In this document: in pieces, positions 54,396 through 64,000 of the stretch
Layout: every line of letters starts with the position of its first letter
Position numbering within the stretch: the first letter of the stretch is position 1
NCBI GenBank assembly: GCA_030549175.1
Contig: JAUKUA010000009.1
Location: 434,001 to 498,000, forward strand
Reading direction: 5' to 3'
Source of the DNA: Lasiosphaeris hirsuta
Taxonomy: Eukaryota; Ascomycota; Sordariomycetes; Sordariales; Lasiosphaeriaceae
DNA length: 64,000 bases
Translations under genes and position numbers: made by a program
Notes under the pieces: model-generated
What the model was told of the DNA's origin: nothing
Databases searched by the model: none
Seen by the model: the letters and a program-made list of their open reading frames with translations, nothing else

Positions 54396-56554
54396 CTCGG
54401 GAGGCGGGGAGGCTGGATCGTCGGGGGCTGGCTAGACCGTGTGGGAACATGGGAGGACGAGATTCGGGAGGCCGGCCGCGGCAATTTAAAAAACCTGGCT
54501 CTGGCGAAGGTCAAGTTGCCATGCTATATATATACAAGGTCACTTGAGACCCAAGTCCGATACCTCAGGCTTACCAGTGGCATTTGGATGAGATTATTGA
54601 GCCGGAAATGACTGCGTCTCGGTGAAGCGCGCCAGAGGCCCCTGAGGAAGCGGAGCTGGACGTAGGCTATTGGCTGTTCCTGATTGAAGACAGCGCCTGC
54701 TACTCTGGCTCGGGATACCATGGGCGCCATGAGATCTGGGGCTGTTGCACTTCTCTACTCACTCTTTGCGGCCGTCTATGTAACCATATTCGACCACAAG
54801 CGGAAGTTGGCACGCCACCGTGCTGGGATGCAAGGGCTGCGGGGGCCGTCCCGGCTGAAAATTTTGAAAATAGTGTACGTCCCAAGTTGCCCACCATGCA
54901 CTACGGAGAAAGTGTCTCCACTTCCCGAAAGCCCTACCTGGCCGACCGCCCGCCCGCAGTTGCTGGAGGATGAGGTGAATTTACTCTGGGTGACTTTGCC
55001 CCCCCCCCCCCCCCCCCCTTCCCCCCCAAATCCCCCCATGCTTTGCTGCCCGTTGCTCGAACTAACCTCAATGGCTGCTTCCAGCAGCCAATTCTTTCCA
55101 CGACTGGCCCCAGGATCACCGAATCCACCGTACTACGGATACTAAATCATGATGTTTTCGGCGAGCGTGGATCGATATCTATCTGGACAAAGTGGATCAA
55201 TTCAAGGTGCCCCAGTTTGCCTTCTCAGCAGGTTCTTCTTGTCTTCTGTGGTCGAAGTTTGTCTATGTCATCCATAGGTCGGGTAGCTTGATTGACATCA
55301 CTGCTACCTGGATAGGATGCCTGTGTTCTCGGCTCGCTGCCCATGATTTGTGAGCCGTGGCTCCCCGGTTCTAGCTAGGGCACCAACCTGCACCAGACCC
55401 CACCTTACCGAGGCCCGCATCCCGGCCATGGCACCCATTGGACACTCGCGTCCGTCACATCCTTTGCCATCGCATACACTGCATCCATCGCGCCGAAGTG
55501 GTAAAGTTATCCTCCGGTAAGACAACTTCGACCGAGGTTAGCAGTGAATATATGCTTCCATATGCCACTAGATATATGCAGCCGCAACACTAGGAACAGT
55601 ATACGACAAGACGGTAAAAGCTATGTCCGAGTCCAAGGAGCGGCCGCTTGGGGGCGTGCTACGAACCCCCGCTCGCTATCAAACGCATCGATCGAAACTG
55701 GAATCCAACATTTGAAATCCATGTCCATGCCGATGCTGGCACTGCACGGACTCCCGCCTTGTCCACCTGCCCACCACATTCCGCCTGCGCTCAGAAAAAA
55801 AGGACGAGGTCTTCTGGGAGAAATTGGTACGTAATAGTGCAGCCACCGCCGGCACAGACCTTCACGCACCGCTCTGCTGAATAGCCACCTGTGACACGGG
55901 CCGCGTCAAAGCTACACTACCACTACCACGGAGCAAGATAACGCTGCTAGCCATACATCTCGTCATGAATTTTCTCCATTTGCACATGGCTATAAAAATC
56001 CCTAGTGCCCCAGTGGGCAAAGTTCAAGCCTGCGTTCCTACCAATTCCAGCCCAAGTACCGACGTTTTACAAAAGCTTCATTATCTCCAAATTGTTCCAC
56101 GGGCTTTGTGTTATAACAAGACAAGCCCACCGCAGGAGGATAGGATGGAAAATGGCAGGCCAGATGAATGCGGGGAAAGACCTGCAATGTTGGCAAGCAA
56201 GAGCTCCCAATGCTTGACTTGAGCCCACCCACCACAGGGACATCTCCTGCATCCACCAATCAGCACATCGCGCGACGCCACCGATTTCGTTTCGCCCCGG
56301 GTCGGCTATGCAAGACCTCAAGTTGTGCTGTCCAGGCGGCATACCGGTTGCACGCTCGAACGCGTCCGAGCGTCCTAGCCGTGTTGCAGATCGATTGCCG
56401 GTTCAGCAGCAAACGGCTAACGTACCTTATGTAGTACTTAAATCTGTGATGCCTGAAGCGACCGTAGCCTTCGCCAATTGATTCCCACTTCGATGACCCA
56501 AAGTCCAGACGACAGAAAACGACACCTTGCTGCTGGTCATAACTAACCTCCAAG
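54396..56554. other. Long divergent intergenic region
   Basis: About 2.2 kb between GMC oxidoreductase and the second rhodopsin-domain gene. It contains the poly-C tract at 54999-55018. No open frame carries a family motif. Confidence 0.4.
54999..55018 (+). repeat. Poly-C tract (20 C) with further C runs
   Basis: Twenty C followed by TT, seven C, AAAT and six C, in the intergenic region between two divergently transcribed genes. Confidence 0.9.
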
Positions 56555-58147
56555 ATGGCGTTCGTCAGCTTCGCCCTTCTGGCAAGAGAAGTGGTAAGTG
56601 GCACTCTTTCGCTGCGTTCCTGCGTCCCTTGTCAGAGTCTCATGTAAATTGCGTACCTTGATGAAAGCTATTAACCGCCGTTTCCTGTGCAGTCAGAATC
56701 CCGGGCATCTACCATTTGGGGCTTCATGGGTGCTTTTGTTCCGCTGGCCTTCATTGCTGTCGTGATGCGGCTGTACACCAGATTCAGGTTCGCCAAAATT
56801 GGGGGAGATGACATTGCCATTACAATTGGCTTCGTATGCACAGCCCATATGTTCCATTCCACGATTAACCGTTGACAAGCTGCACACAGATCCTGTATAT
56901 CGGGTTGATGACTGCTACAATCTATGGTGAGACCAGACCAACCAAAAGGGCACGTCTGGGTTGACTAACAAGAGCAGCGGTGAAGTTTGGCCTTGGACTG
57001 CACATTCAAAATGTTCCGCAGGAGACGGGAGTGCAGATGCAAAAGGTAGGCATATAATGGAGGATAGATGCCCAAACATCGACTGACCTACATTTGTGCA
57101 GTGTGGCTTCTCCTCTCAGGTGTTGTATCCTTCGTCATTAGGTGCCATCAAACTCTCCATCATCCTGTTTCTACTACGGGTAGTGCCGCTCGATCACGCT
57201 TGGAGAAAGCCGCTCTACACGGTAGCCGCGTGGGTGGTTGTGTCCGAGAGCGCTTTCACCATTGCTCTCTTTCGCCAATGCACGCCGATTAACTACTATT
57301 GGGATAAATCTGTGGAAGGGACATGTTTTGACCAGCCCAAATTCTACTACGTCGATGCTGCTCTGAACATGACGACCGACATCATTATTCTGTCTCTCCC
57401 GTGGTTCATCTTCCGCAGTAAGTCTCTTCCTGCCGCACTAGGGGAACGGATGAACGAGGCTGATACTGCCAAGACTTGAACCTATCCAAGAGGAAAAAGT
57501 ATGAGCTGCTTCTCGTGTGCTCTGTCGGAGTCTTGTAAGCCCGTGATCCCATCAGGATGTGACTTCCCTGCCAGTGCCTCAAATGACTAACCCTGCGATA
57601 GCACCCTCATCTCGAGCATCATCCGTCTCCCTTATCTCCACAACCTGAACCAGTCTACGGACCCAACCTGTAGGTCTACTCCCCTCCTTCCCTCTCAGCC
57701 CTCACGGCGCTGCAATTGGCTACACCACTATCATGTCTAACAAAGAAAGGGGATGTTGTCGATATTTGCATCTGGTCCATTGCGGAGCTTGGCTCCGCAA
57801 TCACCCTCTCAAGTGTTCCTGCAATTAGGCCTCTAATCGCCAATTACTTCCCTCGCTTGACAGGATCACTCAGCAAAAGCCGAACTTCTGTTGCCGCGTC
57901 ATCGGGTACGCATGGCGCCCGAAAAGGAACCGGCAACTTCTCTGCCACAGAGACGGCCGCCAGCCACGGTAGTCACGGCAGTCACGGCAGCCACGGCAGC
58001 CAAGCCAAACCGCACTGGTTCACCTATACCGAGCTTGATGACATCGATGATGGTTTACCAAAAAAGCGGAGCGACGACATGGAGAGCCAACATCGCATCC
58101 TGACACCCAATGAGTACGCAGCCCCATCCAAAACGGACAATCAGTGA
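56555..58147 (+). CDS. Rhodopsin-domain integral membrane protein, second copy type
   Basis: Eight exons join in frame: 56555-56593, 56693-56833, 56890-56926, 56978-57045, 57102-57417, 57474-57534, 57602-57669 and 57750-58147, giving 375 residues. Family marks follow in order: RLYTRFRFAKIGGDD, AVKFGLGLHI, IKLSIILFLLRV, QCTPINYYWD with GTCFDQPKFYYVDAALN, IIILSLPWFIF, KRKKYELLLVCSVGV, IIRLPYLHNL and DVVDICIWSIAELG. The tail after the last helix is cytosolic, with a His-Gly-Ser repeat (four SHG units) and an acidic DDIDDG stretch. It is a canonical seven-helix rhodopsin-fold protein of unknown ligand. The gene at 3.7 kb belongs to the same family but has a different exon pattern and no SHG repeat. 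Confidence 0.88.
57961..58005 (+). repeat. Imperfect 9-bp tandem repeat encoding Ser-His-Gly
   Basis: Units of about nine bases (AGTCACGGC/AGCCACGGC) repeat four to five times inside the last exon of the rhodopsin-domain gene, encoding consecutive SHG tripeptides. Confidence 0.8.
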
Positions 58148-58780
58148 TGATTGGGGAATAAGGCATGACGGCCAGCGCCGCTGTTATGTCTCGGGGCATA
58201 TATGTGATTGAGGATCCGAAAGTTGCGCAGGGGTATCTTGATAGCTTTCAAGTAGCATTGCTCTCTAGCTTGAACGAAGTATCTAGCCAATGACCAGCCG
58301 CGAGGGTTCCCAACAAGCCCGCGCATCACTACTTATTCGAGAACAGTCCTTGTTGATCTTCTTTTAAAATATATGTAGCACTAGTGCTATAAACTTCACT
58401 AGATGATCTCGTCGATTTACAAACACTAGTCAATTCAGGTTCGTTTGTCGCGAAAGGATCACGTCAGCGAAATTGGACCTCGCTAGCGGACACCTTCGTT
58501 CTGTTTTAGGTGCCAACCGTGTCGGTTCCCTCAAAGGATCAGCGGACAAGGTGTGGAAATTTGAACCAAAAAAAAACGGGAAGCGCCATTGGTCTCCTAG
58601 CGAGTAGGAGATGGCAAACCCGTTTCATCGCCCAAAGCAACCCCGCTGCTAACTTGTTCAGCCTCCATCCACAATTCGTGTTGATCAAGTTTGACGCGGC
58701 CAACTTACCAAAGTACCGTTCTAGCCGCCAACCCTCAGCTAAACGCTCTATCTGTTCCTTTCCGGCATTCGCAAATCGCC
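58148..58780. other. Intergenic, nothing recognised
   Basis: About 630 bases between the rhodopsin-domain gene and the P450 pseudogene; ordinary composition, no supported feature. Confidence 0.4.
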
Positions 58781-60631
58781 ATGTTTGGTATCTCCAACCT
58801 CAGCCTGCTCGGGTCGATCGTAATAGCACGGCTTAGCTATGTCATCTTCAGGCTAGTCACCATTCGCCGCTTCTACAAAGACTTGGTACGCTGTCAGATT
58901 CGGAGATATTTGCAAGTCGATCAATACCACTGATGCCGTACATTTTCTAGCCTAAATCACCCCATTCATTCCTATGGGGCCATCTTAAGCTTATGGAAGA
59001 AATCAGCGCCCTGTACCCGCCAAACACACATCCGCAGTACTTTTTACCGAGATTTCCAAGAGGTATTCTATGCCCAATATCTGGTATGTTGACTTGTGGC
59101 CCGTAGCACCGGCCCAAATGATCATCACAGGTGCCGAGGCGGCGGTCAAAGTATCGGTAACCAAGATCTACCCCATCCACAGCTGGGTGTACTGGTGACT
59201 TGGTGCAATGTTTCCAAATATATCATTGCTGACATCAATGGGCAGGCCTGGAAGATGCTTCACCACATGATGGGGCCCAGCTTCACGCCAAAGGCTGTCA
59301 AATCCCAGGTCGATACCATCGCGGAACACGTCATAGTTTATCGCGAAAAGACGCTGGGATTAGCTCAGGCGAGAGATTCTCCTTGGACTCTCTAACCTCC
59401 AAGGCCACGTTTGAGATTACATCCTCAATTGTCTTAGACTTTTCCCTTCAAGCGCAGCAAGAGGGCTTGGGGCTTCTCGACGACTTCATGACTGTCTTTG
59501 CGATGGCGCAGCCTTACGTCGACGCCTGGAACCCGGTCAACAAGTTGTGGATAGGGTGGACCATATGGAAGGCTGTACGTCAGGCAGACAGCTACATCAA
59601 AAGAGAGTTGAAGGAGACGACGTTCTCCGCCAAGTGGATGCGCTTCCAACCAGACAAAGCGCAAGGAGCGTACTTGACCTGATGCTGATGCCAGCAATTG
59701 AAGATATGGAGAGAAGGCTAGTCAGAAGCTCGATTAAGGCTTCATCGATCTTGTGACACGGAAGTAAGTTGCATGTGCGCAAACATGAATTGAATATGTG
59801 CATGTAGTTGACAAGGACAAGTTTCAAAGGACTCTTGGCTGGCGGTCAAGGAACGATAGCAGATACAGTTTTTGCGCCAGTTACCTACCACTTCCAAGCC
59901 ACATGACTACTGGTAGCGACTAACTGTAGCTCCAGTTTGTGTACATGCTTCTCAGCTTACATCCTGACACCCTCGCTCGCGTCAGGAGAGAGCACGACGA
60001 CATCTTTGGTCCCGACTCGACTTCGACTCTGGAGACGCTACGAAAAACGCCATCCAAGTTGAGTGATTTGGAATATACATCGGCCGCCCTCAAAGAAACA
60101 TTACGCATGTTTCCAATTGGGTTCAATCCTCGCGAGGCACCGCCGGGAGTGTATGATCCGTCTAGCCTATCACTGACAATGGATCACATTGCAAGCTAAC
60201 GCAATCAGGTCTGCACTTGAGCACAATCCCGAGTTCTTCACGGTCAAAGACCAGATGATTGATCCTTGCTGTTCAGCACACCTCGCAGGGGAATCCCGAA
60301 TACTTTGCCGATCCCAACAAGTTTCTACCCGGCCGCTTTCTCGAGTCGTATGAACCCAAAGCCAATCGCTATGCTTGGCGGCCCTTTGGGCGCGGCCCTC
60401 ACGCCTGCATGGGCCAGGAGCTGGCTATGGATGAGGTGCGTATCATGCTGCTCCTGACGGCTCGCTGGCTCGATTTTCGACGTGGTTCTTGAGGACGTGC
60501 CTACAGAAACAAAGGTCACATTTTCAGATTGGGAAGCAAAATTCGGAAAACTGGTGTACCAGGAGCTGAGGATGAGCGCCAGACCTAGAATGGGTATGCC
60601 GATGCGGGTGAAGCTTATTGGGAGGGGCTGA
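58781..60631 (+). pseudogene. Cytochrome P450 pseudogene with many frame breaks
   Basis: All parts of a P450 can be read in order, but in changing frames. They are an anchor from the ATG at 58781, PHSFLWGHLKLM, ISKRYSMPNIWYVDLWP, GQAWKMLHHMMGPSFTPKAV, LTSKATFEITSSIVLDFSLQ, VLDLMLMPAIEDMERR, GTIADTV (I-helix), then LHPDTLARVRREHDDIFGP, KETLRMFP (ExxR present), PGRFLE and the haem loop FGRGPHACMGQE with Cys intact. Breaks occur near 59,040 (one base missing in a T run), 59,210, 59,355, 59,640, 59,735, 60,200 and 60,480. Even allowing introns, no continuous frame exists. The gene decayed mainly by small indels rather than truncation. Confidence 0.85.
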
Positions 60632-60689
60632 GGCCATAACTCGGTTACAGGCCCCATTCATTGTATCTCAGACCCCTTCGCTTGCAACG

Positions 60690-62202
60690 CTACGACTTCC
60701 GCCGAGGAGCGTGAGGAGACAGTTGCGCTTTTGGTGTATGGATGCCAGATGACCTGGTCTGGTTTGCTGGTGATTTGGGGAGTAGATGTGTGCCATTCAA
60801 AGAAAGAACAGCTAGCATATGCGCTGCGGCCTGTTTCAGCACCGGATAAGCATTCTGGGAAAATCCTAGATACTTCAAGATGGAGACTTACCCGGGCGTT
60901 CGTTGTGATAGTTTTAGCGTCAGGATTCTCAATTGTATCGCACGCTTTGTGGTAGCAGGGGTCCTGGGCAGCAGCTGTCCCAGTGTTCAAGTACCCAAAA
61001 GGCTTTTTTAGGACCTCCCAAAAGGAATAATAGTCGCTTCCGTTGGTAATCCTGGCAGGGGTGACGGCGTGTCCCCTAGCCTCAAAGTAATCGATATATA
61101 TCCTTTCAATCACCTCAGACCCACGTGGTGCCACACTGCCATAAGTGCTTCCGTCGCCGTCGCCCACGCCAAAGTAGCCTTTCGATACCATGTCAAAGTT
61201 GAGGTAGGCCAGGATCTTGTCGCCTTCGGAGGCATTGAGGTGAGAGCAGTAATACAAAGACCCAAGGAGCCCTTCTTCCTCGGCCGCCCACCATGAAAAC
61301 CTGATCTTGTTTTGGGTGCTATACCTGGTAGTTGCAAGGAACAGCTCCAGCAGTAGGCTGGTGCCAGAACCATCATCGTTGATACCCGGACCAGCTTGAA
61401 CACTATCGAGGTGGGCGCCCAAAACAATAACGTTTTCCGGATCACCGCCTATGGTTTCGACAAACACATTTTGGGTTGTTCTGTTCTCAACAATTTGTGT
61501 TTGCTGAAAATATGCGTGAAGCGGGTTGCCTGCCGTGAGCTTCTCCTTCAGCCTTTGCCCATCCGTTAAATCAATAAACCCTCCGGGCACGTGCTGCGTA
61601 TTGGGAGATGAAAGTGTTCCCCCAGTGACGTGGGCATCCACGTCGTTGTAGATGATGACAGCGGCAGCACCGGCGCGCGCGGCGGGAAGGAGTCGGCCAG
61701 CAAGGGTCCCGCCTGTCGGGCAGCGCCATCGCTGAATCAGTACGATCTTGCCGGTAACGTTTAAACCATTGTATGATTCGTCGTCACACCCGGCAGCCCC
61801 GTCAGGACCGGCAATGACCTGAGCAGTGATGCCTTGCTTGCTGGTTGATGGCGAGTATGTCAGTGCGACGACGTACACGGATTCATTGTTGACTTTGAGC
61901 TCAACAGACTCGACCAGGTTGAACAAGGCCGAAAAGTCCTGTTTCCAAGCATGGTTGCCGGAGATGTTGGAGATGCGACCCCACACGTAATCGACCGAGG
62001 CGGCATAGCCAGGCAGTCCAAAGGCTCGATTGCCACCATTCGCCAGGGCTATATCGTTGAGAGCACCCAAATTAGACATCAATCCTGCCGTTGTAATGTC
62101 TGCCTGTAGCTTTTCCGAGTCAATTCGGGGTTTGGCTATGACTGGCAGCACCATCAGAACATAGAGCAGGTGCCATTGGCGTTGGAATTGCCACGGCAAC
62201 AT
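60690..62202 (-). CDS. Secreted M28-family zinc aminopeptidase with PA domain
   Basis: Exons 62202-60892 and 60830-60690 encode 483 residues. The signal peptide is WHLLYVLMVLPVIA. A protease-associated domain is inserted (GKIVLIQRWRCPTGG, GAAAVIIYND). The M28 zinc site follows: LGAHLDSVQAGPGINDDGSG (His, bridging Asp), AEEEGLLGS (catalytic Glu and Glu ligand), LNFDMVSKGYFG (Asp) and CYHKACDT (His). This matches leucine aminopeptidase 2/aminopeptidase Y types, which clip N-terminal residues from peptides outside the cell. The intron at 60831-60891 is needed: splicing gives the usual NAR-AAAHMLAVL join, while read-through gives an unrelated tail. It lies tail-to-tail with the P450 pseudogene. 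Confidence 0.93.
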
Positions 62203-62798
62203 CGCTGCAAGTGTAAAATGGTCGGGGAGAGATGTCAGGTGAAGCGCGAAAAAGGCACACGGTCGCTGATACGTTATAGATAACATATTTCGCCGCGAAG
62301 TGGCTAAATTGTCCGTGGTAACCTAAAGGGTAATGCCATTTTCGTAGGCATGGCGTGCCGGGGTCAAGTTGATATTACTGGCCAGAGACCAGAGACCCGC
62401 CGGGCCATGTTCCGCCGTAGAAGTTAGAAAAGCGGCCGAGTCTAACTATAGGTAGCGGTCGACTATATGCCGCTGTGGCATGTGGGCCAGCGGCCTTTGT
62501 AAGTAACATGTTCGACATTTTCAAGGCCAGTAGCGCAATCAACCCTACTATTATGGTATAAGAGTGCGGTCTCATAGCGCAGCTGTGGCAATATATTTAC
62601 GATCTTGCCGTGCAGCTTGTGGTCTCAATGGGAATGTGGGTTGTGTGGGCACGAGGGGTCGGGGATTGGCCAACGTGGCCGGGAACTAATATGTGAGAAA
62701 GGAGCTTTGTTGTATTTACCTTGTCGCACGAATAATGAGTGAGCTCTTTGGTGGCTTTGATGTCCAAGACTGGGTCATTTGCTGCCAGCTCCATGTCT

Positions 62799-62814
62799 GT
62801 GTGTGTGTGTGTGT
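62799..62814 (+). repeat. (GT)8 dinucleotide repeat
   Basis: Eight GT units in the intergenic region, about 85 bases before the poly-G tract. Confidence 0.85.
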
Positions 62815-62897
62815 GGAGAGGGATTTAGTCTTCATGAACTTCAATCGCTATCCTTGCACCTTAGCACTGGCTCTTTTTGGCACGCTCAAAGCAAGTA

Positions 62898-62913
62898 GGG
62901 GGGGGGGGGGGGG
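62898..62913 (+). repeat. Poly-G tract (16 G)
   Basis: Sixteen consecutive G between the divergently transcribed aminopeptidase and 5'-nucleotidase genes. Confidence 0.9.
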
Positions 62914-63770
62914 TGCAGAGTAAAAAAGAAAATACTTTTGTGTTGATCGGAAGTTTGCCCAGGCTTCGGTTGACACTGTACGGCCGGAATGAAGGGATCA
63001 GACTGAGCTATGACCACCAAAATATGGTTTTGCGTAGGTAGTGGAGTTTACAGTGTCCTCAGGTCGTTCGTCACTTTAAGACAAATTATCTCCATCAATG
63101 CAACACGGCCAGCACCAACAGTATTGTGGGGTCCCCCATGTTTCAAAGTAATGAACAATTTGCCACTGCGCTACCTTATCTTTTAGCTGACAAGCAATTA
63201 TATGTTACCAGTACCGACGGGCCAGTTAGGAAGGCAGATGTTGCAAACATTAAGCACCAGACGGGAAGGTGTGATTTTTACGACCCGAGTGCCGATCCCC
63301 AGGCGCTATCAGTCAGCCAATCGTCGGCGTCTCTGGTTCTGGCAAGTCAAGTGTTGCCTTCCGCCCTTTTATTATCCGTGCTGCGTTGCCTCTGGCCTGC
63401 ACGCGGTGAGCGAGATGACGAGAGATCATCTTTCCTCCCGCATGTGCCGTACCGAGGCTCCGGCGCTGGAACACTCAACCTATCATCCTCAACGATTGTT
63501 TCTCGATTCGGACCTGCATCTGCGAACCCGCTAATTGGAACCTTCCCGACCGGGTGAGACAAACACGAACCATGACCCGTCCCACACCCACTCGACGATC
63601 CCTATTGCCACCATAATTTTAGGACCGCACCATGACGACAGGAATTAGACTCTGCATATCTTGTTGAGTTTTCCCACCGCGCCGGCGTTCCATCGCAGCA
63701 ACAGCTCGTTCTGCCTATTTGACCCTTTTCCGCGTCATTCCGCCGGTCAGCGGTGGGAGTGACTTGCGCA

Positions 63771-64000
63771 ATGACAATGGCGTCCCTCAAAAAGCTTATT
63801 CTCTCAACCATCTGCGCCCTGAGTCTGACCGCGTCAACAATTGCGAAAGACCACCTCGTCAGCCAGCGCAAACTGTCGAAGCGCTTCATCGATAGCGAGG
63901 GCCACTACAACATCTCGTTCTACCACATCAATGATGTGCACGCGCATTTGGATGAGTTCTCATCCTCCGGGACCGACTGCACGAGGCCGGAGCGTGGGTG
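63771..64000 (+). CDS. Secreted 5'-nucleotidase/metallophosphatase, 5' end only
   Basis: The window ends inside this gene; 76 codons are visible from the ATG at 63771, with a second ATG two codons on. A signal peptide (KKLILSTICALSLTASTIA) leads to a dibasic SKR site. NISFYHINDVHAHLDEF follows, the first metal-binding motif (DxHxH) of the 5'-nucleotidase/UshA family. TDCTRPERG continues the family pattern. Such enzymes remove phosphate from extracellular nucleotides. The identification rests on the first motif only, but that motif is distinctive. Confidence 0.85.
   Translation, partial: MTMASLKKLILSTICALSLTASTIAKDHLVSQRKLSKRFIDSEGHYNISFYHINDVHAHLDEFSSSGTDCTRPERG

Larger units (their letters stand above)
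62203..63770. other. Divergent intergenic region between aminopeptidase and 5'-nucleotidase
   Basis: About 1.6 kb with a (GT)n run and a poly-G tract but no convincing gene. Frames at 63126-63557 have no motif. Confidence 0.4.

Overview
The window is eukaryotic genomic DNA from a filamentous ascomycete (Pezizomycotina; Sordariomycetes, perhaps Hypocreales, from the protein types). Genes carry 50-85 nt GT-AG introns with CTAAC-type branch points. Protein families are typical of such fungi: rhodopsin-fold membrane proteins, a Zn2Cys6 regulator, a DUF1996 secreted protein, GMC oxidoreductase, GH11 and GH18 glycosidases, HET and RTA1 remnants and many oxidoreductases. There are no rRNA or tRNA genes, no CRISPR array and no prokaryotic operon structure. 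Exon boundaries below were worked out by hand from splice signals and reading-frame continuity; none has transcript support.

Layout. 0.9-6.5 kb: a protein with a degenerate P-loop, a five-exon rhodopsin-domain membrane protein and a decayed RTA1 gene. 6.9-10.3 kb: an intact gene for a Ulp1-type cysteine protease, lying between AT-rich arms that share motifs with small terminal-inverted-repeat elements (6.93, 14.19, 26.25 and 28.09 kb, plus one end at 32.97 kb). 11.8-16.0 kb: a Zn2Cys6 regulator and a secreted DUF1996 protein. 17.6-19.2 kb: P450 fragments. 19.9-27.8 kb: four intact oxidoreductases (SDR, FAD monooxygenase, P450, SDR), like the tailoring part of a secondary-metabolite or catabolic cluster, but with no core synthase. 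29-39 kb: a secreted lactonase-type beta-propeller, a secreted tannase/feruloyl esterase, a GH18 protein, and relics of SDR, HET and amine oxidase genes. 42-54 kb: a MATE-like transporter, a P450 5' relic, a Zn2Cys6 relic whose stops fall at Trp positions, PhzF, an alpha/beta hydrolase, GH11 xylanase and GMC oxidoreductase. 56.5-64 kb: a second rhodopsin-domain protein, a P450 pseudogene with many frame breaks, a secreted M28 aminopeptidase and the start of a secreted 5'-nucleotidase.

Together this reads as an accessory region. It mixes intact secreted hydrolases and redox enzymes suited to plant polymers and phenolics (xylanase, tannase/feruloyl esterase, lactonase, FAD monooxygenase, GMC, P450) with a high density of broken genes and small transposon derivatives. 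Several relics carry TGG-to-TAG/TGA or CAG-to-TAG stops, the direction expected of repeat-induced point mutation. The item most worth following is the Ulp1 gene together with its matching small inverted-repeat elements.
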